DNA of 64,000 bases, from positions 98,468 to 162,467 of the forward strand of contig PDUO01000084.1 in NCBI GenBank assembly GCA_003008705.1. The letters run 5' to 3'. This stretch comes from Pezicula radicicola. Lineage: Eukaryota > Ascomycota > Leotiomycetes > Helotiales > Dermateaceae. The position numbers and the translations under genes are program-made. Shown piece after piece: positions 23,221 to 34,976 of this stretch (positions within the stretch are counted from its first letter, which is position 1; each line of letters begins with the position of its first letter). The notes beneath the pieces are model-generated. The model was not told where the DNA came from. It ran no database searches and was given only the letters and a program-made list of their open reading frames with translations.

Positions 23221-25657
23221 ATGCATCTGATTGACAGCATTTGGACTTCAGTCACCTATGTGGCGAGCTTCTTACAAGTTCCATTATTGCTGACCTCTTC
23301 TGGTGTATTACATCATGAGAATAATGGAGGCCCAGTCTTCAGGCCACCCAGTGGTGCACCCAAAGGTCCAGGCTCAGACTTCACATGTCAATACCCGAAA
23401 ATGGTCGGATTCTACAACTGCTCCGACGCTGAGAATCGAGGTTGTTGGTTGAAGAATGACAAGACTGGTGAGGAGTACAATATTAACACAAACTACCAAG
23501 AAAGCGACCGGACACCATTTGGAATCACGCGTCACTATGTCTTGGACATTACTGATGATTGGATTAATGCCGACGGACTGAACTTTACTGAAGCAAAAGT
23601 ATTTAATGGAATGTACCCCGGTCCCTGGATTCAGGCTTGTTGGGGCGATGTACGTATACACCAAATACTTTTTTCATTTCTTTGTAATTTATTATACCAT
23701 ACTGACAATATTAACAGAATGTCACAATCATCGTCAACAACCACCTCAAGAGCAATGGTACCAGTGTTCATTGGCACGGGATTCGACAATGGCTGACTAT
23801 GCACATGGACGGTGTCAATGGCATAACTCAATGTCCCATCGCTCCTGGGGATAGTTTCAATTATACCTGGAGAGCTATGCAATATGGGAGTTCGTGGTAC
23901 CATAGTCACTACTCCGTACAGTATGCCGATGGAGCGGTTGGTCCAATAGTGAGTCTGATTTACCCATTGACGCTTGTCTTTCTATATCAACTTTTTCTGC
24001 TCGTCTTGGATGTTGCCGTTCGGAACAATGTACTAAGTCGGCTCATGACAGACACTCCACGGGCCAAGTTCCGCACCATACGATGAGGCAATTCCTCCGA
24101 TCTTGATGTCTGACTGGGGTAAGTTTGACATTCTGGTATCTGCATTAAACTACGCCAGCCACACTTATCAAACTCCCCTTTCATTATCAGAGAGTCATTG
24201 TACGGACATAGTCTGATTTTGTATTTCAGCGCACAACAGTGGATTTGAAGCCCTGTTTACGGATCCCAAAATCCCAAGTATCCTATTGAACGGAACAGGA
24301 AATATTACTCAATACAACAAGGACGTTGCCGCCAAACTTCCAATTCCAAGTCGGTACACGATAAACTTCGATCCTCCCGAAAGTCTGCCAAAGCCAAAGC
24401 GTTACCTTCTACGACTAATCAACACCTCATGGGATACAACATTTATCTTCTCCATCGACAATCACTATCTCCAAATTGTTGGTGCCGATTTTGTCCCAAT
24501 CCATCCTTACAATAGCACGTCTGTGCTTATTTCAATTGGGCAGCGTTATCACGTCATTGTTACAGCCAATCCCGAACCCCATCCTAATGGAAATCCACTG
24601 CCTGAAGATAGAAACTATTGGATCCGCACACAGGTTGCCCACTGTTTTGGTCAAACAGGCGGCTCCAAGGGTTACGAAAAGACTGGAATCCTACGATATG
24701 GCAGCTCTCAGGCTCTTCCAACCACGCAGAAGTGGCCTAACATCTCTCCTAATTGCTCCGACGAACCATACGAGAACTTAATCCCCATCGTTCCCTGGGT
24801 TGTGGGATCGGCGGCCAATAAGCCGCCTAACGACATTGGCCAGAGTTTTCCTGTCCAACTAAACAAGGACCCTACCATTTACCCATTGGCCTTGTTTTCC
24901 ATGGCAGGTGATGACTTCACTCCCCTCCAAATCGACTACTCAGACCCGATATTCTTGAAATTAAATTACACCGGGAAATGGCCCCCCCTATGGGCCGTGA
25001 TTCCAGAGAATTACACGAGTAATGACTGGGTGAGTTCCAAACCCCTGGGAAGGCGATCGATGCGACAAGACTTCAGCAATACTTGCAATTATTCCTGATT
25101 TGCTCAATCGTGCCTAAGCTGATTACGTTATAGGTCTACATGGTCATCAAAGGTAGGAATAAGGGGAACACCATTGGTGCACATCCGGTAAGCATTACTC
25201 TCGGCCATCAGCATTCAGCAGACTCGCTTCAATGCTAACTTGTGGTCAGATACACTTGCACGGTCACGACTTTGCCATCCTTCAGCAAATTGAACATGCC
25301 ACATATCCTGACCAATTGGACTTGAAGTGGGACAATCCCCCACGACGCGATGTTGTTCTGCTTCCGGATGATGGATATGTTGTCATTGCCTTCCAAACTG
25401 ACAATCCAGGAGCGTGGCTTGTGCATTGCCATATCGCTGATCATATAGCTCGTGGTTTAGGTTTTCAAATTTTAGAGCGGCAGCAGTCCGCAGCGGAGAT
25501 CTGGCCATCCTTGAATCAATCGCACGCCCTCCGGGCAGCGCAAGGTGGCTGTAACAAATGGAACGAGTGGTGGGGCAATTGTACTAATTGGTGGCCTGGC
25601 GATGGAAGTGGTTGTCTGAAGGGCTATAATGAATTTTCGCCTGATTCGGGTGTTTGA
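23221..25657 (+). CDS. Laccase (multicopper oxidase), secreted
   Basis: Six exons: 23221-23649, 23718-23948, 24052-24118, 24230-25029, 25134-25187 and 25250-25657, giving about 662 residues. All introns are GT-AG and phase-consistent. Laccases oxidise phenols and reduce O2 to water. All four copper motifs are present: L1 HWHGIRQ, L2 [14 protein letters not shown]3 [10 protein letters not shown] and L4 [15 protein letters not shown]. The residue ten after the L4 Cys is Leu, the axial position of medium-potential enzymes. The L4 motif has Asp where ascomycete laccases usually have Trp (HIAWH). The C-terminus is DSGV, matching the C-terminal plug of ascomycete laccases, without a cleavable tail. 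The N-terminus (hydrophobic from about residue 8 to 27) looks like a signal peptide. Several N-x-S/T sites are present. Role could be pigment formation or phenol detoxification. Confidence 0.92.
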
Positions 25658-26216
25658 TGGAAGTATTTGGACAGATGTTACTCGACCCAGTCTACTAGCT
25701 TATTGGAAATTGCGCTGGAGTTCTATTTACATTCTTTCCACGCCATACCTAAACTCTTCTATAGACACGTCCTTTCTAGAATGCACACCATAGGACAAGT
25801 CAGCTCCGCACTAGCAGAGCTTCCAATAATATATACATATGGAATATAACCTCTATTCATATGTATGCATTAGTAATGAATATACATGATGTCACGGTAT
25901 TGAATACTAACCTCGTCGTCGCCACCCATTTCAATATTAATATTCTGCCTCTCATCCGCCTTCTCAACTACTGCCGTCGCCTCCATGAGAAGCTCATTTA
26001 CGTACTCGTCCTCGTGTAATATCCTATTCTTGTTCCAGTTGCCTATAAGCACTTGAATCTGTACTGTCTCCATATGTAAAGAGCTTCGCTCCCATGGTAT
26101 TGCTCTTCTCACACCTGAGAATACACCTTCAATCTTGTCCGAAAGCGGTGGGATACTCAAGATATCAATAGCCATCTGATGTAGGCGTGGATACTCAGCT
26201 CTCTGTTCATCACGGG

Positions 26217-26815
26217 CAGTGTTGCTAACAATATAAACAAAACGATATAGCCTACTTCTATATCGTTTTACTAGTAATAATATTGCTATATTGCTAATAT
26301 AAATAATATCGTTATATGATTCTAAGAAATTCCAACTCTATATTGACTATCTCTTCCTCTATAATTTCCTCTACTACAATCTTATATATATCCCTATTTT
26401 CAAGTATATTAAGATCCTTAATATTAAACTATTTCTTAAGACACTCTATAGTTAGCTAGCTTTTTGACTTTTTTGACTTTTTTGGTATTCTGGCTTGCTT
26501 ATTAAGCGAGATCGCTTAGTATGGCCACGTGAGCCTATTTCCAAGCCTATATAGGAGTCTATTCGAAGCCTATATGGGAGCATATTTCGAAGCCCATATA
26601 GGAGACTATATAGAAGCCTATATAGAACCCCATTTTGGGCTATACAATATCGCAATATAATAATATACCGCGATATAGGCACTCATATATCATATCATTT
26701 TACGACAATATAGGGCTTCTAATATTATATCATCTTGTCACAATATAGGAATCGTAATATCGTTTTACCTATATTGCTGGCGAAACAGTATATTACCATA
26801 TTGTTAGCAACACTG
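26217..26815. mobile_element. Non-autonomous hAT element nested in the hAT transposase
   Basis: Perfect 18-bp terminal inverted repeats CAGTGTTGCTAACAATAT bound a 599-bp AT-rich segment. It is flanked on both sides by the 8-bp target duplication ATCACGGG (26209-26216 and 26816-26823), the hallmark of hAT transposition. It has no transposase. Confidence 0.93.
26545..26627 (+). repeat. Tandem repeat of about 24 bp inside the nested element
   Basis: Three and a half units starting GCCTATATAGGAG and ending ATTCGAA or TAGAA. Subterminal repeats of this kind are common in hAT elements and may be transposase binding sites. Confidence 0.6.
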
Positions 26816-27800
26816 ATCACGGGCACACCATTGAAATGGTGTACCGAATATTGGCGTTGGTGCGCCATTAAGGAATTTCTCAAGCTCATCCTCCGCTTCA
26901 TTATGGTCTATAGCTTCGAGGGCACAGCGGAGAAACTCAAATTTCGTTGGTGGCTTATCTGATACCTGCATTGACTGAAATCTTGAGGCAATTAGGCGAT
27001 CTTCGTCCTCCGCCCAGATTATACGTGCCGATTCAAATGCAGACGGTCGGTATTCTTCAAGCCAATTAGTGTTAATATATCTCGCTCGGTAGGCGGAGGG
27101 CGGTTGTATATGCAGGGCATTCGTCGGTCTTCTCGTAGTACTTGCGGAGCTGAATCTAGCCCATATTGATAGAGTTCTTGAGCACCGCATTCTCTGCATA
27201 TTGATGCTACCAGGACTCGTGAGTATACTCAAATCCGGAGGTTGGATCACGTACCTTCGCCTCCTAAATATGCTTGAATAAGACATCCATGAAGAATAGC
27301 GTTTGATCGAGCGATGCGAACTCCTGCTGCCCTTCAAGTGTTGCTTGATAGAACAGCTGCAAGAACTCCTTAGTCAATATGTCTTTGCCGTCACCAAACT
27401 CTTTCTTATGGCGTCGGCAGATCTCCATAACCTCGCTCCGCTTGCTAACAGCACGCTTGATGAGTAGATACCAAGAGTTCCACCGCGTCGCGATGTCAAT
27501 ACCAAGCATCAGGTTCTGAGATAGCTCACGCCAGTGGCCACTGAGTATATTAGAGGTTCTGATATAAACAGCGATATTGTGTAACTTGCCGAGCGCGCCG
27601 ATACTCCTCCATCCAGTAAAGTCATCCTTCTTCTTATTCTTCCTGCCTTTTCAGCCTTTGAGGTTCTTAAGTTTCTTGATGAGTAGCTCACAGACTGATG
27701 TCTCTTCCTCCTCTTCAATTGCCTCCTTAAGAACCTTCTCGAGCGCCGTCTTGTTGTCTGCAAAAAGGACGTAACGTGGGCAGGCGAGGCTAAATCCAAA

Positions 27801-28697
27801 CCACTATAAGTGTAGCTTTAGTCTACTCTAACTTGGACTAGGCTTACCGTAGGCAAGGGCAACCAACCACATCTGTAGTAGCTGTAGCACATCTGGAGGC
27901 GGTGGGGACGGAGTGCAAAAACAAAGTCGCGATATAGTGATTTATTAGTCGTATTAGGACTAGAAGCAACTAATAAAAAGTAAGCAATCTATAATCTTAA
28001 GACAAAAAGAATGAGGTCGATTATTCGCATTGGGACTCGGCCTGCAAGCACCCCCTTCTGGCGACTTTACGGGAAACTTTATAGGTGTTACGCTATAAGC
28101 TGATGCTATTGTGCCATAGAAGTGCCCTGCTGTATGTTGCACCGCATTCATCCCTGGCGCCTAAGGGAGCAATATAACTCACTGGGAAATCCATCTAAGG
28201 CTTCATGTGTCGGCCTGCGTTTCAGCTCTTAGATAGGCGCCTAACTATACATCTCGCAGCTATTGGGGCTAACTGCCTGATTTATTTAGTGTTAGTTCGG
28301 TATCTCGATCTTAGTGTACATTTATTAAAGGTTTCTTAGCAAGTTCACATCAATCCTTTCCAAATTATTGTCTGTAGAAGCTTAATGCTCCATTTTATCT
28401 GAGATTGCAAAGCTAGAGGGAATTACCAAGGATCGTCTCCAAAAACAAGTTACACTGCACTTAATTGCCCGAGTCTAGTAAAAGGAGACTCTAACGAGTA
28501 AAAATGGCTATTTATCCGCTGGTCGTATTAGTACACAACAACTTATTAAGGTTGGTAAAGCCACACTATGAAGAACTCATTGATTGGATGGATAGCCTAA
28601 AATAGAAATAAACTATTATATTTGCTTCTCTTTATCTTTCTAACCACTTATCGAAACACAAAGTTATACAAAGGTAACTATAGTTGGTTAGGGTTGA
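27801..28697. other. Intergenic, no gene recognised
   Basis: This may include the 5' end and the missing terminus of the hAT element. A 63-codon minus-strand frame (27960-28151) has no recognisable content. Confidence 0.4.
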
Positions 28698-30038
28698 TAT
28701 AGTAGGTTGTAACTTATAACTACGATTTTATATTTTAGCCTATTACTTACTATATTACTAGAGTTATTATAAATTAACTATTAATTATATTACCTTTATT
28801 CTTTTAATATATAATAAGAAATAATAGAATTTATTATTTCTAAAAGTACTAGTTTCCTAATATTTTATATATTATCTATCTACCTTAATATATACTTTTA
28901 TCCTCCTTAGTATACTCTTTATTAAAGATATAAATAACTTATTAGAGAGGTTATTCTAAGTATTAATTAAGGCTTACTCTAATACTATAAGTACTTCTTT
29001 AGATTTCTCTATATTTTAAAGCTTAGAGTACTTATCTAGAACTTACTTTTTTATATACTACTAGATATATTTAATAAGGTTTAAATTAGAGGAGACTACT
29101 AGCTATAGAAGTATAGATATATCTATATCTATAAACTATATAAGATATATAAATAAAGATACTATCTTATATAAATATAAGGTCTAGTTAGAAGTATTTT
29201 AGTATCTAATCCTTAAGAACTTTAATATAAGAGTATAAAGAGTAATTATACTTCTTACTCTTAAAATTATAGTTTAAAATAAATAGTTTATTTTAATTAA
29301 TATTATTAATAGTTCTCTAAAAATATCCCTAGACTATAACTAATATATCTCTACTTTTAAGATAAATTAATATTATTTCTTTATTCTATTTCTAAGCTAT
29401 TATTTAAAAGACCTATTCTATTAATTTATTTAAACTATACTTTACTAAATACTTATTACTCTATATAATATTTTTCTAATCTATAAATATCTATTCCTCT
29501 TAAGCTTTATACTAGTTATAATATTCCTTTATATATTCCTTTATTAATTTTAGTCTCTTCTTTATATACTAATTAATAATACTATATTCCTTTAATATCT
29601 TTTTAATAGTAATAGTTAAATATTTAATACTTATAGTCTTTTTAACTTACTTATATATTAACCTTAGCTTAAGGTATATATACCTTAGAATAGTTTATTT
29701 ATCTTAATTATTATATAATTTCTTTTAGGGCTTTTAAGGTAGGGAGGAATCTTTATTATATAATAGGTTAAGGTATATAATATCTTAAATAGTTAAATCT
29801 ACTACTTAGAAGATATAGGTAATATCTATATTTCTTTTACCTTAAAAAGCTACCTTAGTAATTTAACCTCTTTTATATAGAGCTAATTACTTCTTCCTTA
29901 TAATATTCCTAGATATAGGGCTTAATAGACAATATAGTATTAGTATTATATAGTATTAAAAAGAGAGAGTTAAGAAGATATATATTCAAAAATATATAAA
30001 TTCGGTAAAATTACGGTTATAAGTTACTACTGACTATA
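28698..30038. mobile_element. AT-rich inverted-repeat DNA element, copy A (RIP-mutated)
   Basis: About 1.34 kb with inverted ends. The left end reads TATAGTAGGTTGTAACTTATAA; the right end reversed reads TATAGTCAGTAGTAACTTATAA. It is alignable along its length with 62278-63629, in the same orientation. Most differences seen by eye are C/T or G/A. No open frame is left. Size and structure fit a class II transposon destroyed by RIP; superfamily not assignable. Confidence 0.8.
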
Positions 30039-30239
30039 CAACGTGGGACCAGCCTCCAACTGGGTTATAAAGATTTTGTGAATGTAATGTACATTCTTGG
30101 ACGATGCCTCTCGGATAAATCATTACAGGACAGGAGGGCAAACGTAGGTTGCAACTTTGAGTTTACTATCATGCACCTGAGCTAATACAAAGTTCCACAG
30201 AGCCAACCGTTTCGGACGACATTGCCTTTTACGCTTTGA

Positions 30240-31036
30240 CTAGTGACGACAACACAAACTACCTGTTCTAAGTTATTGTCTGGTAAGCTGAAGAATGCAA
30301 TCAATTAGTACCCAAAGTGGTTGGAGACCCAGTTTAAGGCTGTTCCACCATGGATCACAGATTGTATACAATCACTGCCTAAAATATTCAAGGAAGTCGC
30401 ACTTCAAACGGTTCCAGGGACCAGTATTGATGATCTGGCTTCCCATCTACTGAGACGGGACTTAGTAAAGTCCAGAAAGGGTTGAGATGAGAGGCTCGCT
30501 ACAAGATCGATTGCATTTGACACTTTGGGCTAGCAAACCATGCTCTTTCAGCCGGCTCTGGGGACCTTCCCGTTGCAGCTAATCGCAATCGCTGATGTGA
30601 TGGACGGATACAATGGCCAGGCTTTTATGAAGTTTAAGCAGGGCAATTCTGCGATTACACGTTTACTCTCTGATTTTCTCTTGGGATTTAGGCTCATGCT
30701 CCCCAAAGAAAATATATGTGTCAGTGAAGATGCAGAGGACTACCAGGTATACAAAAAGGTTGATATCGTCAGGCTAGAAGAGATCAATGTGTCTCTTTTT
30801 CATCGCTTCGCAATGATTGATATCGAATAGGTTGATGAAATGGCACCCCACCTTGAATTCAACAAGGCGACAAACAAACTATACCTATTTCGGCATCCAT
30901 CCTTTGGTATAGCCAATTTATTACTATTAGAAGAATCTAATATACGCAGCATGATATACAAGTAAGTATTCTCTGTTCTTGAGTATTTCGTCGGTTGACT
31001 AATATATGTAGTTGCGCTGTCCAAGACGAGGGTTAA
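30240..31036 (+). pseudogene. Conserved fungal hypothetical protein, four nonsense codons
   Basis: One frame runs from about 30240 to 30960 with only four stops: TAG 30306-30308, TGA 30483-30485, TAG 30531-30533 and TAG 30828-30830. Each stop fits a single C-to-T or G-to-A change of a Gln or Trp codon. The frame contains DERLATRSIAF, FRLMLPKENICVSEDAED, VDEMAPHLEFNKATNKLYLF and HPSFGIANLL. It then splices at GTAAGT (near 30962) to a short last exon ending CAVQDEG at 31036. I recall this pattern from widespread uncharacterised fungal proteins, but no function is known. No frameshift is needed. The start codon is not identified. Confidence 0.65.
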
Positions 31037-32430
31037 CAATGCCAGTAGAGTATTACAATAACAGTATAATTGTATAAGCCTTAATTTTCTTCTAATATTA
31101 GGGCCGTCTACAATTCATAGGTTACAATTCCATTAAAACACAAAACCTCTTAAAAGGTATCTTAACTAAAGAGCTAGAAAGAGTAGAGCAACCGTTTTGT
31201 GTAAGTACAAGCAGTCTATTAAGTGAATCATATCATTTACTTGTAATCGGCAAGTGTATCGTCAGCTAGAGGCCTATCGGTCGCTAAGCCCGCCATCCTC
31301 TCTCTACACAACAAAGCTTGACATTTCTAGCGCCATTTAGTTGGGTTAATGCTTTCGCGAAAGGAACAAGCTACAGATAAGGTGTGAGGATAACATTGGA
31401 TGTGAGGAGCGGGATAAAGGAGGTAGAGAATCCTGGGACTTAGGTTGATAGATTGTTTACTATTTATATTGACATTAGATGATAAGACGAGGTTTGGGTT
31501 TCTTTATTAATTGTCGGCCTGTCTAGCTAGCTTACTGGTCTCTTAGCGAATGCGACGTAACAAGTAAGATGCCGAAAACTAGCATAAGACCAATTTGGAA
31601 CATGCCGACGAAGGCCGGACGAGAGCGCCGGCCACGATAGCAGTTACAGCAGCAATGGGACTGATGTCGCCATGACGGACACCGACAACTGCTACCCTGT
31701 AGAGGTCGACGGGTCTGGAGTCTGGAGTCTGGAGGAGGCTAGTGCGGTAGAACTGCCATGCGGCCGAAGTTAAACGAAACCCTGCCATTTGGAGGCCAGA
31801 AATAGCCTCTCGGGAGAGCAGAAGACGATGGAGCCAGCGGCCCCCGCGTATTCATGCAACGTGTGTTGAAATAGGATCACTCGATTATGATTGGATCTAT
31901 TAGACAAGCCTCCAAGTACTGTATCATCTGTAAGTAGACCTCGTAGACTTGGTAAAACCTCCATCATGCCTGACACCTAACTGCAGAATTCTCTTTTACT
32001 ACATGTTTTACTGTCCTGGGTGCCGATTTTTGGATAACCCCGACCCACTGTTTTTAGCACCACCCCAGAAGTACCATAGAACACGGCCGCATGTATCACC
32101 CAAAGTCTATATATACATAGTACAGACCCGAGACTCAAATATGCACGCCGCACTTCAGGGCCGCAAAGGCATCACGGCATGGTTAGGAGGAGAACCCAGT
32201 AGCCAGAATCCAGGAATCGGGTTGCGTAAAAAATTTAAATCGACTTGCTAAATTTTCACCAAAAGTTATATATATGCCTAGACCTACTATTTCTACGCCC
32301 CCCTTCTCCCCTACCTCGATAAGTAGGTATGTACTTCTCTTGGGGCTTGCAATCTGGAAGAACCATCCGACCCAACCATCAATATTCTCCCCCGTTGGAA
32401 CAAAGACTTCAACTACGAAAGCCATCGAGC
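31037..32430. other. No recognisable gene
   Basis: Short frames occur on both strands without domains. The right end may contain the lost 3' end of the HET relic. Confidence 0.4.
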
Positions 32431-34469
32431 CTAGAAAATCTGTATTTCGGGTGGCGTGCCGTCCAGTACAATTGCGGCGGCGGGTAGAATGCCGACTCGA
32501 ACTCGCTCGTACTCCGTATTCTTCCGTGCAGCCGGTTTGGGGGCTACAAGCAGGACGAAATTCCGCTGCTTTGCCTCGTCCATCGAGCCATCCAACTTTT
32601 CCTTGCCGACAACCACGCATTTCACGGGCCGGCCAGTAGGTGGATGTATATTGTTATACACGATATCCTCATCGCTCTGTGGTCGGTGGAATTCCCTCGC
32701 GACACTATACAATTCGTTCCTACTAGATGGGTCAGCAGTGTACCAGGACGAACTAGATATCATATACACCCAGGGGGACCGAAGCTGGGGCTCCTAATCC
32801 ACACCATCGAACGGTGCATCCACAAAGGTAATACTCCCGCTGTAAGCCATCCAAGACCAAGACGGCACTCGAAATTTCTGCATTGGCGGCTGATCAATCC
32901 TCCACAAGGCCGGCCGTGCTGGAAGCCCGCTGCCAGAGAAGACCCCGTCTGAAATAGAGCTGAAAGACACCATAGCCTCCTCGGGTTTGAAATGCCGTGA
33001 TCAAACGCTGGTCCAGCCCAGCAATGGCGAGCGGCCGATCGTAGTCGCGTGTGAACTCGAGCGTCGAGTATTGTTTGTATAGGGACTCGTAGAGACGGAT
33101 CCGGGCACCTTTGCTAGATTTAGTAGCAACTGTAGGGAAATTGGGATCTCCTAGGAACTCTGCCTGATTGCTATTGGAACGAAGTATTAGTCGAGTCGAT
33201 ACTAATGAAACGCAGGCGGGTCGGTATATGTTTATAGGTTAGACGGGCTTATATGCTTATGCTGAACTCACTTTCTTATCCCGGTCAACGTTTCGCTGCG
33301 GACACCCTCACCGCATTCCTAGTAGGTCTGCGTCTAAGCAAAGTAGATGGTCTGTCGTGCAAGCGCTCGTTCCTGCAAGACCTAGCCCCGCTTGTTCAAG
33401 AGCCTGTCGATGATATCGTGTTAGAAGTTATTAATTGCCTCGCAGACGTAGAGTGGATTCTCGGAGGATCCTTTAAGCCTCACAAATTTCCGCTCTAGTT
33501 GACTCCCTAAGAGCCTTTCCGAGGTGCCAGTCGCATGAGTTGTGGCGATGACACAGTACGCCAGGCGAAATACCGTCTCCATGCGTTTCGCTTTGTCTGC
33601 AAAGTCGCAGAGATCTCCCTCCTGTATAATACAGGGGGAGTCGATCCAGAGGTATTTTACGCCGAGCTGCCGAGTGACCTTAATGGCGTCTCGGAACATG
33701 TCCGGAAGTGTGTCGACCGAAATTCCTACCCAGCGGGCCGCGATGTTATCAGTTGTAGTAGGGAAATGTTTATAGATGTTTTAGTCTCCCTATCGATGCG
33801 AGAGTGCGATATATCTGAAAGGCTGAATCTGATCTATATCCTCTGGCCTAGTCTCGTGAAGACGTACAGTTCCTGAGGCTTCCCCTTCACCCACGTCGAT
33901 CACCCTGGTAGGATGTCTTATAGGGCCTAGAGAGCTATTCGGGCGGCATCTACTGTGATTCTTGTTACAGTCCTTAAGCCAAATGCGGATGAGTTCAAAG
34001 TAGGACTATAACCCAATTTTCGGCAGCCTAGGGAATCCAATCTGAATACTTTGGGGGCTTCCGCTCGAGCTTGGACTGCGCTTTGGGTCTGGTCACTTGT
34101 CAGCGGTGTGATAGAATTCTACGGGGCTATTCACGTACTATGAAGCTTGCAAGGGGACAGGACGGGCGTCTCTGTGTTGGCGTCGGCATTGTTGATGGTC
34201 AATTCCGATCTAACTCTGCGTACATGTACCATGGTATTCGGATGGCGGATTTGCAACTTCTCTGCACAGGTCAGGAGAAGGCCGCAAAAATCACAAAAAC
34301 GAGATCGTGTTTTCAAATCTGACACGGTGTCCAGAATGCCGAAGTCGTCCTGCCAAAGGTCTAGCTGCTGACAGCGGTCGCATAGTGCCGCCTTTTGGTC
34401 AGGAATGAGGCTCGGAAGGTCCATTCCCTGGCGGCTGAGCACGTCAAAAGTAAAGGCATTGTCCTCCAA
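32431..34469 (-). pseudogene. HET-domain protein, decayed
   Basis: The N-terminal exon (34469-34131) shows LCDRCQQLDLW and SRFCDFCGLLL, the Cys-rich start of fungal HET proteins. The HET core lies at 33699-33421: TRQLGVKYLWIDSPCIIQEG, with AKRMETVFRLAYCVIATTHA, matches the conserved LWIDxLCIxQ block. Further down come GARIRLYESLYKQYS, RPLAIAGLDQRLI, FRVPSWSWMAYSG and, in the last frame, PVKCVVVGKE and FVLLVAP. Several frameshifts and a TAG at 32796-32794 (where Trp would fit) break it. HET proteins trigger heterokaryon incompatibility and cell death on non-self recognition. This copy is not functional. Confidence 0.82.
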
Positions 34470-34976
34470 GCGTACCCAGATATCGTTAAACTACGAATGG
34501 TCAGAATTCGCAATGAGATTGTCCGCGAAATGATTACGAACGTACGGGCTTGAGAAACTGTTAGTGGTGCGTGCAGAGTGCAGAACTAAGACCGGGGATC
34601 CACACTCACAAGCTAATAGTAAAATAGTAGTTAACCAAAGTCAGTTAAGTTTTAGTTCTACTATCTCACTTATATACTAAGTTATCTGGTTAGAAAAGTC
34701 ATGCCCTGTGACATTTAATAGAATCTTCACCTACGTCCTAATAAGTACACGAGCGTTTTCATTAGCTCGTCGCATTTGCGGACATGACTGGAATTTAACG
34801 TACATACTATGTTTCAAATTAACTCTTCGTATTGAAGGATTCATAGAGTAGGTCATCGGCAAATCCAAGTTAATTCTCCCAGCGCATTTCAAATCGAGTA
34901 TAAATTGCTGGGGATAATTTAATAAACTCACCTGTCGGCTTGAAGATGTTAAGGACTGATTCCCCCGTCCTGCCGT
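34470..34976. other. Intergenic between HET and kinase relics
   Basis: AT-rich spacing sequence; no gene seen. It includes the presumed promoter of the former HET gene (minus strand). Confidence 0.4.

Larger units (their letters stand above)
25870..27800 (-). mobile_element. hAT-family DNA transposon, transposase remnant
   Basis: Minus-strand frames give hAT transposase features: GKLHN and a stretch ending RWNSWYLL (27509-27430), a long helical part (27264-26824), and the C-terminal dimerisation domain with YPRLHQMAIDILSIPPLS and VFSGVRRAIPWERS (26240-25870). In related proteins this domain reads DILSIPxxSAExERVFSGARR. Frameshifts occur near 27520 and 27265, and a 599-bp element is inserted at 26217-26815. 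With the insertion set aside, the frame continues from PFQWCARDE into QRAEYPRLHQ. The terminal inverted repeats of the host element were not found. Confidence 0.85.
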
